In this document: piece after piece, positions 41,542-49,916 of the stretch
Numbering within the stretch: the stretch's first letter is position 1
Layout of the letters: the number at the start of each line of letters is the position of its first letter
Assembly (NCBI GenBank): GCA_003973385.1
Contig: QNYK01000043.1
Coordinates: 1-54,196, forward strand
Direction of reading: 5' to 3'
Source of the DNA: Bacillota bacterium
Lineage (GTDB): Bacteria; Planctomycetota; UBA8108; UBA1146
Length of the DNA stretch: 54,196 nucleotides
Position numbers and translations under genes: made by a program
The notes under the pieces: generated by a model
Database searches by the model: none
What the model was told of the DNA's origin: nothing
Seen by the model: the letters and a program-made list of their open reading frames with translations, nothing else

Positions 41542-42216
41542 TCAGTTGTTACGCTTCTGTTTCTTCGGTCGGTACGGGTGAACCCAGCTCGCAAAGGCAT
41601 GGGGACAGCGTGATTGCACCCACACCTTGCCTCGACCGGAAAAGCGCAGCAGGATCTGATCGCCGAACAGGAACGAACGGATCCGCCTCGCCTTGGTCAG
41701 ACGATATTCGAGGCTCGGCTCCCAGGCGACGGCATAGCCGTTGTCGACCAGGTATTCCCCGTCCACCTCGACCTCCTGGATATCACCATAGGCATTGAAG
41801 AAGAGGGTACCGGTACCCGAGCAACGCAGCACGAACAGACCTTCATTGAAGAACCCTCGCAACCCATCGAACTTTGAATTGATGTCGATGTCGCCGATCG
41901 ATGCCAGATAGGCACCCTTCTGGAGGAATAATTCCTCTCCCTGCATCTCTCTGGCCAAGATGGCTCCGGCAGGACCAGGGGCCAGGCTGAGTCGAGCACC
42001 GGATGTTTTTGTGGTGTAAGTATTCTGGAAGAATGACTCTCCCGAGAGCAGTGCTCTCTTCAATCCCTTGAATACTCCACCTCTGGTCGATGTCTCCATC
42101 TCGATTTCAGGATCCATCCAGGCCATCGCCCCCGCCTCGCTGGAGATGGAGTCGGTGGTGTCCAATTCCACTTCCAGGTATGAATAGCCCGGGTGGCAAT
42201 CGATCTTGTATTTCAT
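41542..42216 (-). CDS. AIM24/TIGR00266-family protein (copy 1)
   Basis: The 224-residue beta-rich protein shows the family pattern YLEVELDTTDSISSEAGAM, GVFKGLKRALLSGESFFQNTY, LASIGDIDINSKFDG, FNEGLFVLRCSGTGTLFFNAYG, YLVDNGYAVAWEPSLEYRL and FSGRGKVWVQSR. The fold is a trimeric TRAP-like jelly roll; bacterial function is not established. The C-terminus adds a basic tail (RPKKQKRNN). It is last of three tandem paralogues, starting three bases after copy 2. Confidence 0.9.
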   Translation of the reverse strand: MKYKIDCHPGYSYLEVELDTTDSISSEAGAMAWMDPEIEMETSTRGGVFKGLKRALLSGESFFQNTYTTKTSGARLSLAPGPAGAILAREMQGEELFLQKGAYLASIGDIDINSKFDGLRGFFNEGLFVLRCSGTGTLFFNAYGDIQEVEVDGEYLVDNGYAVAWEPSLEYRLTKARRIRSFLFGDQILLRFSGRGKVWVQSRCPHAFASWVHPYRPKKQKRNN

Positions 42217-42219
42217 CTA

Positions 42220-42906
42220 TTACCCCCTCGCCGGCAGCATGGGACCAAGCCGTCTGCCGAATCCACTCGCGTCGTGGGTCTGAACGATGACTCGACCACG
42301 GCCGCTGAACTTCATCACAAAGCCTTCACCTGCAAGAAATGATTGCATCCAGGACCCCCCGGCCTTGGAAATCGAGTAGTCGAGGGTCGACTCGTAGGCG
42401 ACCAGGTGGCCCGTGTCTATCGTCAACTCTCCTTCGACTTCCAGTTCACGGAGTGCTCCGAAGGCTCCGACCAGCAACGATCCAGAACCGGTCGCCTTGA
42501 GAAAGAACAGGCTCTCGCCGCCAAGGAATCCACCGAGACCCTGAAATTCAGTATCCAGGTCGATATCTCCTCCCGCGGCGAGAAAGGAGCCACCGCTGGT
42601 CTTCCACTGCGTCGCGCCATCCACTTCGAGAACCATCACCTCTCCCGGCAGGATCGGCGCGATGCCCACCTCGCCCGGAGCCCCATCCGTGGTGGTGTAT
42701 GTGGAGAGGAAGAAGGAATCGCCACCCAGCAGTCGCTTCACTCCGGAGAGCAGACCGCCGCCCTTCTTGGCCCTGGTCGTGACATCGATATCCACATTGC
42801 CGGAAGCGCGGACCATCGCCCCCGATTCGCTGACCACGCGCTCGCCCGCCTCGAAGTGAACCAGCGCCGACTGGAAGGCTCCTTGCTCGAGAATTTCAAA
42901 CTCCAT
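42220..42906 (-). CDS. AIM24/TIGR00266-family protein (copy 2)
   Basis: The 228-residue protein carries VVSESGAMVRASGNVDIDV, GLLSGVKRLLGGDSFFLSTY, FLAAGGDIDLDTEFQG, ESLFFLKATGSGSLLVGAFG, TIDTGHLVAYESTLDYSI and MKFSGRGRVIVQTHD. It is the copy closest to the usual TIGR00266 profile. It starts four bases after copy 3 with GAGAGGA as Shine-Dalgarno. Confidence 0.9.
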   Translation of the reverse strand: MEFEILEQGAFQSALVHFEAGERVVSESGAMVRASGNVDIDVTTRAKKGGGLLSGVKRLLGGDSFFLSTYTTTDGAPGEVGIAPILPGEVMVLEVDGATQWKTSGGSFLAAGGDIDLDTEFQGLGGFLGGESLFFLKATGSGSLLVGAFGALRELEVEGELTIDTGHLVAYESTLDYSISKAGGSWMQSFLAGEGFVMKFSGRGRVIVQTHDASGFGRRLGPMLPARG

Positions 42907-42910
42907 CGCC

Positions 42911-43570
42911 TTATCCTCTCAGGAACGGGGTGATCCACCCCGCCGTTCCGGCCAGATGACGCGTCTGCAGCCAGATCCTGCCGCGCCCCGAGAAACGCAT
43001 CACCAAACCCTCGCCGGAGAAGAGAGTGGTCTTGAGTCCTCCGGCAGTCCCCAGTTTCCAGTCGAGAGTGTGTTCCCACGCCACGACATGGCCGTTGTCG
43101 ACGACGAGGTCTCCATCGAGTTCCTTCTCGACCAGCGCACCGTAGGCACCGAACAGCACTTCACCTTCGCCTGCTGCTTCGATGAAGAACGCCCCCTTGC
43201 CACTGAAGAACGCCTTGAAGCCACCGAATCGAGTCTTGAGACGAACCCCTTGAGTGCAGGCGGTGAACGCCCCCCCTGCGATCAGCAGCCCTTCACTGGT
43301 CACAGTAGTGCGAACCAGTGTTCCCGCCATCGCATGACCGAGCGCGAGTCGGCTGTCCCCATCCGCACTGAATTCGGTGATGAAGAGCGAAGTGCCGCCG
43401 AGAACACGACGAGCGAGGGATGTTCCCAATCCTCCGAGCAGCCTCGCCTTGAGGCTGATCGGTCCCTGCATCCAGTTCATGGCGCCGGAAGCGGCACGAA
43501 TACCCTCTCCCGATTCCAGTTGAACGCGCGCCTCGCCGAAATCTGGATTCCCTTCCAGTTCGATCTGCAT
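42911..43570 (-). CDS. AIM24/TIGR00266-family protein (copy 3)
   Basis: ATG 43570 follows AAGGA and gives 219 residues; the longer frame adds unrelated sequence. Motifs are IRAASGAMNWMQGPISLKAR, SLFITEFSADGDSRL, LIAGGAFTACTQGVRLKTRF, LVVDNGHVVAWEHTLDWKL and MRFSGRGRIWLQTR. It leads the three-gene operon and is divergent from a GNAT gene, whose start lies 113 bases away. Confidence 0.9.
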   Translation of the reverse strand: MQIELEGNPDFGEARVQLESGEGIRAASGAMNWMQGPISLKARLLGGLGTSLARRVLGGTSLFITEFSADGDSRLALGHAMAGTLVRTTVTSEGLLIAGGAFTACTQGVRLKTRFGGFKAFFSGKGAFFIEAAGEGEVLFGAYGALVEKELDGDLVVDNGHVVAWEHTLDWKLGTAGGLKTTLFSGEGLVMRFSGRGRIWLQTRHLAGTAGWITPFLRG

Positions 43571-43682
43571 CTGTATCCTTTCGGGCCTACGACGGCCATG
43601 GTGAACCGAGATCGTGCCCCCAGATGGGACAGGTCGCAATCCCCGATCGAAAACGATAATCTACCGGCCAGGAGGGTGTGCG

Positions 43683-44228
43683 GTGACCTTACCGGACTGC
43701 ATCGAAACCGAGCGGCTGCTGCTGAGGAACTGGCGTGGCGCGGATCGCGATCCGCTGGCTGAAATGCTCGCCGATCCTCTCTACAACCGCTTCATGCCGG
43801 GTCCGAGCCCGCGTTCCGCTGCAGACGCCCTGTTCGTGCGCATCCAGCAGCAAATCGAAGTCAACGGATTCGGGCCATGGGTCCTGGAACTGCCAGATGA
43901 ATCCGAGTTCATCGGATTCCTCGGCCTGGGAATCCCGCGCCACACCCTCCCTGCTAGCCCCTGCGTCGAGATCGGCTGGCATCTCGTGCCCGCCTTCTGG
44001 GGCCAGGGGTATGCCACCGAGGGAGCCACAGCGGCGCTCCAGTTTGGATTCGAGCATCTGGGGCTCGATGAGATCGTCTCCTTCACGGTGCCAGAGAATG
44101 CCGCCTCGATTCGCGTCATGGAAAAGATCGGCATGACCCGTGATGTGGATGGCGATTTCGATCACCCGGCGCTGGAAGAGGGGCATCCGCTTCGCCCCCA
44201 CATCCTCTACCGGATCCAGCACAGCTGA
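43683..44228 (+). CDS. GNAT acetyltransferase (RimJ/RimL type)
   Basis: GTG 43683 has AGGAGG upstream and gives 181 residues. The N-terminus IETERLLLRNWRGADRDPLAEMLADP is typical of RimJ/RimL-like proteins. The acetyl-CoA site is visible in PAFWGQGYATEGATAALQFGF (V/R-x-x-Q-x-x-G/A motif), followed by DEIVSFTVPENAASIRVMEKIGM. It may acetylate a small molecule or a protein N-terminus. It is the only plus-strand gene between the AIM24 set and the right edge. Confidence 0.88.
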   Translation: MTLPDCIETERLLLRNWRGADRDPLAEMLADPLYNRFMPGPSPRSAADALFVRIQQQIEVNGFGPWVLELPDESEFIGFLGLGIPRHTLPASPCVEIGWHLVPAFWGQGYATEGATAALQFGFEHLGLDEIVSFTVPENAASIRVMEKIGMTRDVDGDFDHPALEEGHPLRPHILYRIQHS

Positions 44229-44257
44229 GCTCGATCAGGCGTGAACTCGATCAGGCC
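44226..44257. repeat. 16-base tandem repeat between convergent genes
   Basis: TGAGCTCGATCAGGCG (44226-44241) is followed by TGAACTCGATCAGGCC (44242-44257). The repeats cover both stop codons of the convergent GNAT and GNAT-aminotransferase genes. Confidence 0.7.
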
Positions 44258-46011
44258 TGAACAGGCGACAGCGCCTGGGAGATGGCTTTCACGATCTGCT
44301 GGTTCTGCTGCGGCGACTTGACCGCAGTCCTCAGCGCATGGGTTCCCAGTGCACTTCCCATGTTGCAGGCATCCCTCAGATGAACTCCCGATCGGCGACA
44401 ACGTTCGATGACCTGTGCAGCGGTAGGCCCATCGGAGGGAAGAAAAGTCAGCAAGAAGTTGGCCACCGATGGAATCACCTCGAGCCCCAGTTCTTGCAGG
44501 TCTCGGGCCATCGACTCGCGTGCCATCTCGGTGGCATGATATTGCCTCTGGTAATACTCTGGATCCTCGAGTGCCTTCACCGCTGCCACTTGCCCGGGCA
44601 AACTGACCGCCCACGGCGGAGTCAATGCTCGTAGCGGTTCGAGGAGCTCCGGAGACGCACAGAGATATGCCGATCGCACCCCCGACAGTGCGTACCCCTT
44701 CGACATCGACTTGCAAACCACCACGTTTTTTCGCTGGCAGCCAAACCGTTCCAGCGAATGCGCACTGCCGACATACTCGATGTAGGTCTCATCGATCCAG
44801 AAGCGAGTGGATGATGCAGTAGCATCGATGATCGACTGCAGCTCTGCCATCGGAAGATGACGGCCAGTGGGACTGTTGGGATTGACCACCACCACCAGGT
44901 CGTAGTCGCCATCTGCAAGTTGCTCTTTCAACCGTTCGCCATCGACCTCGAAGCCATCTTCTCGGCGCAGCGGGAAGCGATCCACCTGACATCGCAGTAC
45001 CTGTTCACAGACATGGACGTACTCGCCATAGGTCGGATCGAGCAACAACACACGGCTCCCAGTCGAGAGCCACCGGTTGAAGGCGAGAAAGATCAGATCG
45101 GATGACCCGGCCCCCGGCAAGATACACGACTCTGGCACACCCCTCGCCGCAGCGATCGCCGTGACCAGTCCCTGGCAACCGGTCGGAGGCGATGTTCGCA
45201 CCAGCCAGTCGAGATGCTCGGAGAGAGTGGAAATCACTCCGGGAGCGGCGGGGAACCACGCATCCAGGACATCGGCATTGATGATCTCCTGCCTTCGCGA
45301 GAGGGTCTGGAAGCCATCACCCACATCATCGAAGAATCCTCCGCCATGAAAGCAAGCCGCAGGTTTTCTCAGTGGAAATGACAGTTGCCAGTCGACCGCC
45401 TGTTCGATCCGCGACACCAGTTTCGGTCGCTTCTGGACCTGCTCTCGAATCTGATCGACGCTGGCGCTCATCAATCGAAAGGTCACGGCTCCCCTGACCA
45501 GTTCGATTCCATGATCTTGATATCCGCTGCTGCGATAGATGGAGGCCACCTCGGTGCGACCGATGACGACCAACCGGGTTCCTCCGCTCGCTTCCACTGC
45601 CCGGAACGAGGCGTACATCAGTGCTGTCGCCAGCAGCGAACCTCGCCGTCTTGAGTTCACCGTCAACAGCCGGACTTCGAACAATCGATCCCGATCCTCG
45701 AAGGGCCACTGTTTCCGATCCAGGTATTCATCGAGGGAGTACTCGCCCCCCTCCGGGGGAGTGACGCTGATGAATCCTGCCATCTGGCCATCGATGAGCG
45801 CCACGAAGTAGCGATTGAACTCGTCCAGATGATTCTTCAGCAATCCATCCGGGTTCTGAGGGTGCTGACCCAGTTCGACGGCATACACATCATGGCGTGA
45901 GCGGTAAATCTGCTCGCGATCTTCTTCGGTGGCTTCCCGGAGGACGATTCTGGATGTCCTGGATGATTCTGCATCGGGGACCGGCTTTGCGGCTACATCG
46001 ATTTCAGACAT
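44251..46011 (-). CDS. GNAT (autoinducer-synthase-like)-aminotransferase fusion
   Basis: The 586-residue protein has two domains. Residues 20-190 are GNAT-like with YRSRHDVYAVELGQHPQN, LDEFNRYFVALIDGQMAGFISVTPP and FEVRLLTVNSRRRGSLLATALM, a layout close to LuxI/FeeM-type N-acyl synthases. Residues 230-586 are a fold-type I aminotransferase resembling HisC: PGAGSSDLIFLAF, LLLDPTYGEYVHV, VVNPNSPTGRHLPM, FWIDETYIEYV and VVCKSMSKGYALSGVRSAYL with the PLP Lys. Both sites look intact. Such a fusion suggests successive acylation and transamination of an amino-acid-derived product. AAGGG precedes the ATG. It follows the methyltransferase gene after 131 bases. Confidence 0.87.
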   Translation of the reverse strand: MSEIDVAAKPVPDAESSRTSRIVLREATEEDREQIYRSRHDVYAVELGQHPQNPDGLLKNHLDEFNRYFVALIDGQMAGFISVTPPEGGEYSLDEYLDRKQWPFEDRDRLFEVRLLTVNSRRRGSLLATALMYASFRAVEASGGTRLVVIGRTEVASIYRSSGYQDHGIELVRGAVTFRLMSASVDQIREQVQKRPKLVSRIEQAVDWQLSFPLRKPAACFHGGGFFDDVGDGFQTLSRRQEIINADVLDAWFPAAPGVISTLSEHLDWLVRTSPPTGCQGLVTAIAAARGVPESCILPGAGSSDLIFLAFNRWLSTGSRVLLLDPTYGEYVHVCEQVLRCQVDRFPLRREDGFEVDGERLKEQLADGDYDLVVVVNPNSPTGRHLPMAELQSIIDATASSTRFWIDETYIEYVGSAHSLERFGCQRKNVVVCKSMSKGYALSGVRSAYLCASPELLEPLRALTPPWAVSLPGQVAAVKALEDPEYYQRQYHATEMARESMARDLQELGLEVIPSVANFLLTFLPSDGPTAAQVIERCRRSGVHLRDACNMGSALGTHALRTAVKSPQQNQQIVKAISQALSPVQA

Positions 46012-46142
46012 CTGTCGGCCCTTCTGAAGCTGGCATCCATGAGCCAGTGATCGTCGATGATCATCTGCACTGCGTCAGTTGTGCGATGGTAAGGGTGCTT
46101 CAGGGTCGCCACACCTCATTCCGATGGATCTCGCACTCTCAC

Positions 46143-47009
46143 TCACTGTTGAAGTTCCGTTGTAAGCAGTCGAATATGGTCCGGTGTCGTGCCGCAGCAG
46201 CCACCGATGATATTCGCTCCCGCTTCGACCCAGCAACGAGCATGCGTGAGGTAATCTCCAGGACAGACGGCATCTGTGGAGAGCCAGTTCCCCTGCGAAT
46301 CGGCGTGTCCGATGTTGCCGTAGGCGAGCAGTGGCGTGCTCGGCAGCAGATCCCGCAGCCATCGAACCTGACCCTGCATCGCTCCGGCGGCCACACAGTT
46401 CACGCCGACCGCACTGGCTTCGGAGAGTGGCTCCTCCAGCGACGTGAGACTCTCGCCGCTGAGCAGCACTCCGGGATGATCCTCAACGAGACAGAAACTG
46501 ATCAGCCACCTCCCGGGAGCGATCTGCTGTGCTGCCTGCATCGCCGCACGCGCCTCGCCAAGATGATTCATCGTCTCGATGAGGATCAGGTCAGCACCGG
46601 CATTCATGAGATTCTCGATCAGTTCAGCATGCTCGCGACGACAGATGTCAGTATCTGGCACCAGGTCGGGGCGATAACAATCCTCCAGCGGTGCCACCGA
46701 ACCGAGCACCAGCGCATCGGGACAAAGCTCGTCGCGTGCATCGCGGGCGATCTGCAGCGCCAGCCCCGTCAACTCCTCTGTACGCTCCCCCATCCCCACC
46801 TTCTCCAGAGTTCTGCGATGGGTTCGAAAGGTCGCCGCAGTGATGGCCTGGGAGCCTGCGGTGAGATAATCGCGATGCACCTCAGCAAGAATCTCGGGGG
46901 CATCGATCAGAGCTCGCGTCGACCAGAGCGGAAGCGAAAGGTCGACCCCTCGCCGTTCCAGTTCGGAACCGGTCGCCCCATCGATGAACTGGATCTCTGA
47001 AATCTTCAT
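46143..47009 (-). CDS. Homocysteine S-methyltransferase-family protein
   Basis: The 288-residue barrel begins IQFIDGATGSELERRGVD and carries the zinc ligands in VGVNCVAAG and IIGGCCGTTPDHIR. Other family marks are ADLILIETMNHLGEA and YLTAGSQAITAATFRTHRRTLEK. Members move a methyl group from S-methylmethionine, SAM or betaine to homocysteine. It starts only nine bases after the ABC exporter stop and is thus probably in the same operon. The methyl donor is unknown, and a role in a special pathway cannot be told from general methionine supply. Confidence 0.88.
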   Translation of the reverse strand: MKISEIQFIDGATGSELERRGVDLSLPLWSTRALIDAPEILAEVHRDYLTAGSQAITAATFRTHRRTLEKVGMGERTEELTGLALQIARDARDELCPDALVLGSVAPLEDCYRPDLVPDTDICRREHAELIENLMNAGADLILIETMNHLGEARAAMQAAQQIAPGRWLISFCLVEDHPGVLLSGESLTSLEEPLSEASAVGVNCVAAGAMQGQVRWLRDLLPSTPLLAYGNIGHADSQGNWLSTDAVCPGDYLTHARCWVEAGANIIGGCCGTTPDHIRLLTTELQQ

Positions 47010-47018
47010 CGGATGCCT

Positions 47019-49916
47019 CTATGTGGTCTGCCGTGCGACCAGCCCCGCAAAAGTGCCTTTGGCAGCGACCAGTTCCTTGTAGTTCCCCTGTTCGACGACC
47101 CTGCCACGATCGAGAACATAGATGCAATCGGCAGCGCGAATCGAACTGAGACGGTGTGCGATCACGATGCGAGTGACACGTCTTCTATTGAGACTGTCGT
47201 TGACGATCTGCTGGGCACGGTTATCGAGAGCACTGGTCGCTTCATCGAGGAACAATATCTTGGGTCTTCGAATCAGGGCTCGGCTGATGAGGAGTCTCTG
47301 TCTCTGCCCGCCGGACAGGTTACTGCCCCCTTCACTGACGACAGTGTGCATCTCCATCGGCATCGCCCGGATATCGTCTGCGATCCCCGCCTCCTGCGCA
47401 GCTTCCCACGCTTCTTCCAGGGTATGAACAGATCCGATGGTGATGTTCTCGAATATGGAACCGGCACCCAGATGGCCCGATTGCAGGACCACTCCCAGTT
47501 GACGCCGAACCGCGGTCGCATCGATCGAATCGATCTCTTGCCCGTCGAAGCGAACTTCACCGCTCTCAGGTGTCTCGAATCCAAGCATCAATCTCAACAA
47601 GGTCGATTTTCCGCAACCAGATGTGCCCGTCAGTGCGATGAGTTCGCCAGGTTTTGCGTGAATCGAAACATCCTCGAGGACTTTCGGGCCATCGGGCGAG
47701 TAGCGGAAATGAATTCTCGAGAGTTCGATCTCTCCCTTCAGTTTTCCGGGATCCACGCTGGCGGAAACCGTTTCCATTTCGGCTTCCATCAGAGGCTGCA
47801 TTCGACCTGCCAGAACCGTCGTATCCAGGAAGCCAACGATGGTCGAGCTCAATGTCAGTGCTCCCCCGAGAAAGATGCCAAGAGCCGTATTGAAGGCCAG
47901 GAAGATACCGATCGAGAGGGTCGACCCGGCCGGGCCCTGATCCGTGACGAGCGGGATCGCGAGCATGAAGAGAATCAACGTGCTCAGCATCGGAATGCCC
48001 TGATTGAAGAGGGTCATCCCATCGACAACTCTTTGCACCTTGTTGGACAGGTTCAACTGACGGGCTACTCGCTCCATCCAGAGTGCAAATGCTCTTCTTT
48101 CCGCACCGGAAACGCGCAACTTACTGACCGCACTGATCAGTTGCACCTCGAAACCGAACAGTTCGCCCTCCTCTTCCATCAATTTCTTGGCATACCTTCG
48201 GATCAGAGCGCCTCCGACCATCGTGACGATGGCAACGAGGATAGCGATGACGATCGCCACAAGAGCCAATTTTGAACTGTAGTAAAACAGCAACACAACA
48301 TTCAGCAGTGCCATGAATGATGTCATCAAGGTCAGCAGCGTCGAACCACTGAACTCCTGGCTGATGGCGTGCGCTGCGGAAACGCGTTGCAACAGGTCTC
48401 CCGTGGAGTACTTAGAGAAGAAGGAAACCTTCAGCCGCAGCAGGCGATCCCATATCGCCGATTGCGCATCGAAATCCGTGGTCACCGAGAGCCGGATGCT
48501 GACAAAAGCCTGGAATACCCTCAGCATCGTCATTCCCAGCGAAACAGCGACCAGCGCTCCACCCAGTTCTATCAGCAGTCTTGGGTTGGAATTGGGAATC
48601 GCATTGTCGAGCACGATCGCCATCGCCTGCGGGATGAGCATGCCCAGGACAGTGAGAAACATCGCTGCCAGGAAGAAGGTGGCCATGTCTGGAAACTTGT
48701 TCTTCAGGCAAAACGCAATCAGACCGAAGGGACTCTTCTCATTCTCATCAAGAGATCGGATCAGGACGATGGCATCCTGGTGCAACAGGGAAGCGGTTTC
48801 CTCACTCACCGGTGTGGAAGAGTCATCTCTGGGGTCACAGATCATGTAGCGACCCCTGGCATCCTGCAGGATCGCCACGGGTCTGCCGTCCTCGTTGAGG
48901 TAGCCGACCAGCGGGCCGACATCGCTCTTCCACCATTTCCCCCTGAACATGACCCTGCGGAACTGGATTCGAGAAGCACGGGTGATCGCCTCTGCGGGGT
49001 CGCTCAGCGTCTCGATGTCGGTCGAGTCTGCCATCGGCAAGATCTCGATCCCTTTCACCGACCCCACCAACTTCATCACCGAGTAGAGATCTTCTCCATG
49101 GATCGCGGGGGTCGATTGCGGATTCAAGACCGATGCCAGCTGAGCCAGGGCGCGTTCAGATTTTTTCTCCTCGATGGAAGTCCGTTGCCGCACCCTTTCC
49201 AGGTTCATCTCCCCTTCACGTGACCGGGCCTCTGATCTCTTGCTCTGGATGATTTCATGGAGTCGATACAGAGCATTCCAGGCGACATCCTCAGCAACCA
49301 GGGATGGGTCCATCACCTCGAACTTCATCTCATCCGCGGCCTCGATCCAGCTTCCTGCGGGAGAGAGCACCAGATCATCCTCGAACGACACACCATGGCT
49401 GCCGACAAATTTGCCTTCGCCCTGTCCGATTCGAATCCATGCTTCCTGATCCGGTGCCGGAGCGATCTTGTGGCCAGGAGAGAGCACCTGGCTGTCTCCA
49501 GGGATGACCCGCTCACAGGAAGCAGGAGGCGATCCAGAATCCAGCAGCGGGAAGATCCGGGACGCCCAGTTGCCGATCGCCTCGATCGCAGTGCGTCCCA
49601 TCGAAGACGCGGCAAATTCGAGCTGGTCCCTCGGCAATTCGATGACCCGGAGGGATTCCTGGGAAATCAGCATCGCAGCGTGTGTTTCGGTGGCGTGCTC
49701 CGCCGGCAGTGAAAACAGAACATCGCCCGCACTTGTATTACAGATGAATCGGCGACGACCCGTGGCCAGAGAATCCTTTACATCGGTGGATACGACCTCA
49801 CCCTGGCCGTCGATGACCACCCAGATCAACTCCGGATCGTTCAACAGCAGAGCAAGATGGCCTGAAACCACCCTGATCGTGCCGCTCTCCTCCAGTAGTT
49901 GTGATTCTGGATTCAT
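47019..49916 (-). CDS. NHLM-type ABC exporter, peptidase-less subunit (ABC2)
   Basis: The ATG at 49916 overlaps the upstream TGA by one base; GTG 49919 is one codon earlier. About 965 residues. The N-terminal 250-300 residues form a cyclic-nucleotide-like domain and linker, as in TIGR03797 proteins of nitrile-hydratase-leader microcin clusters. A middle region to about 420 precedes six membrane helices (from FFLAAMFLTVLGMLIPQAMAI). The ATPase has GTSGCGKSTLL (Walker A), LSGGQRQRLLI (signature) and ILFLDEATSALD (Walker B). It should pair with the C39-bearing ABC1 to export a peptide or other product. Confidence 0.9.
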   Translation of the reverse strand: MNPESQLLEESGTIRVVSGHLALLLNDPELIWVVIDGQGEVVSTDVKDSLATGRRRFICNTSAGDVLFSLPAEHATETHAAMLISQESLRVIELPRDQLEFAASSMGRTAIEAIGNWASRIFPLLDSGSPPASCERVIPGDSQVLSPGHKIAPAPDQEAWIRIGQGEGKFVGSHGVSFEDDLVLSPAGSWIEAADEMKFEVMDPSLVAEDVAWNALYRLHEIIQSKRSEARSREGEMNLERVRQRTSIEEKKSERALAQLASVLNPQSTPAIHGEDLYSVMKLVGSVKGIEILPMADSTDIETLSDPAEAITRASRIQFRRVMFRGKWWKSDVGPLVGYLNEDGRPVAILQDARGRYMICDPRDDSSTPVSEETASLLHQDAIVLIRSLDENEKSPFGLIAFCLKNKFPDMATFFLAAMFLTVLGMLIPQAMAIVLDNAIPNSNPRLLIELGGALVAVSLGMTMLRVFQAFVSIRLSVTTDFDAQSAIWDRLLRLKVSFFSKYSTGDLLQRVSAAHAISQEFSGSTLLTLMTSFMALLNVVLLFYYSSKLALVAIVIAILVAIVTMVGGALIRRYAKKLMEEEGELFGFEVQLISAVSKLRVSGAERRAFALWMERVARQLNLSNKVQRVVDGMTLFNQGIPMLSTLILFMLAIPLVTDQGPAGSTLSIGIFLAFNTALGIFLGGALTLSSTIVGFLDTTVLAGRMQPLMEAEMETVSASVDPGKLKGEIELSRIHFRYSPDGPKVLEDVSIHAKPGELIALTGTSGCGKSTLLRLMLGFETPESGEVRFDGQEIDSIDATAVRRQLGVVLQSGHLGAGSIFENITIGSVHTLEEAWEAAQEAGIADDIRAMPMEMHTVVSEGGSNLSGGQRQRLLISRALIRRPKILFLDEATSALDNRAQQIVNDSLNRRRVTRIVIAHRLSSIRAADCIYVLDRGRVVEQGNYKELVAAKGTFAGLVARQTT

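Noticed and set aside
45993-46064. 23-codon minus-strand ORF (MIIDDHWLMDASF...) between the methyltransferase and the GNAT-aminotransferase, as a possible RiPP precursor
   Set aside because: No Shine-Dalgarno, no Gly-Gly leader end, and it overlaps the next gene's start; chance is enough to explain it.
47013-48275. 420-codon plus-strand ORF opposite the ABC2 exporter
   Set aside because: It is antisense to a clear ABC ATPase, has no family-like motif, and is a shadow of the coding strand.
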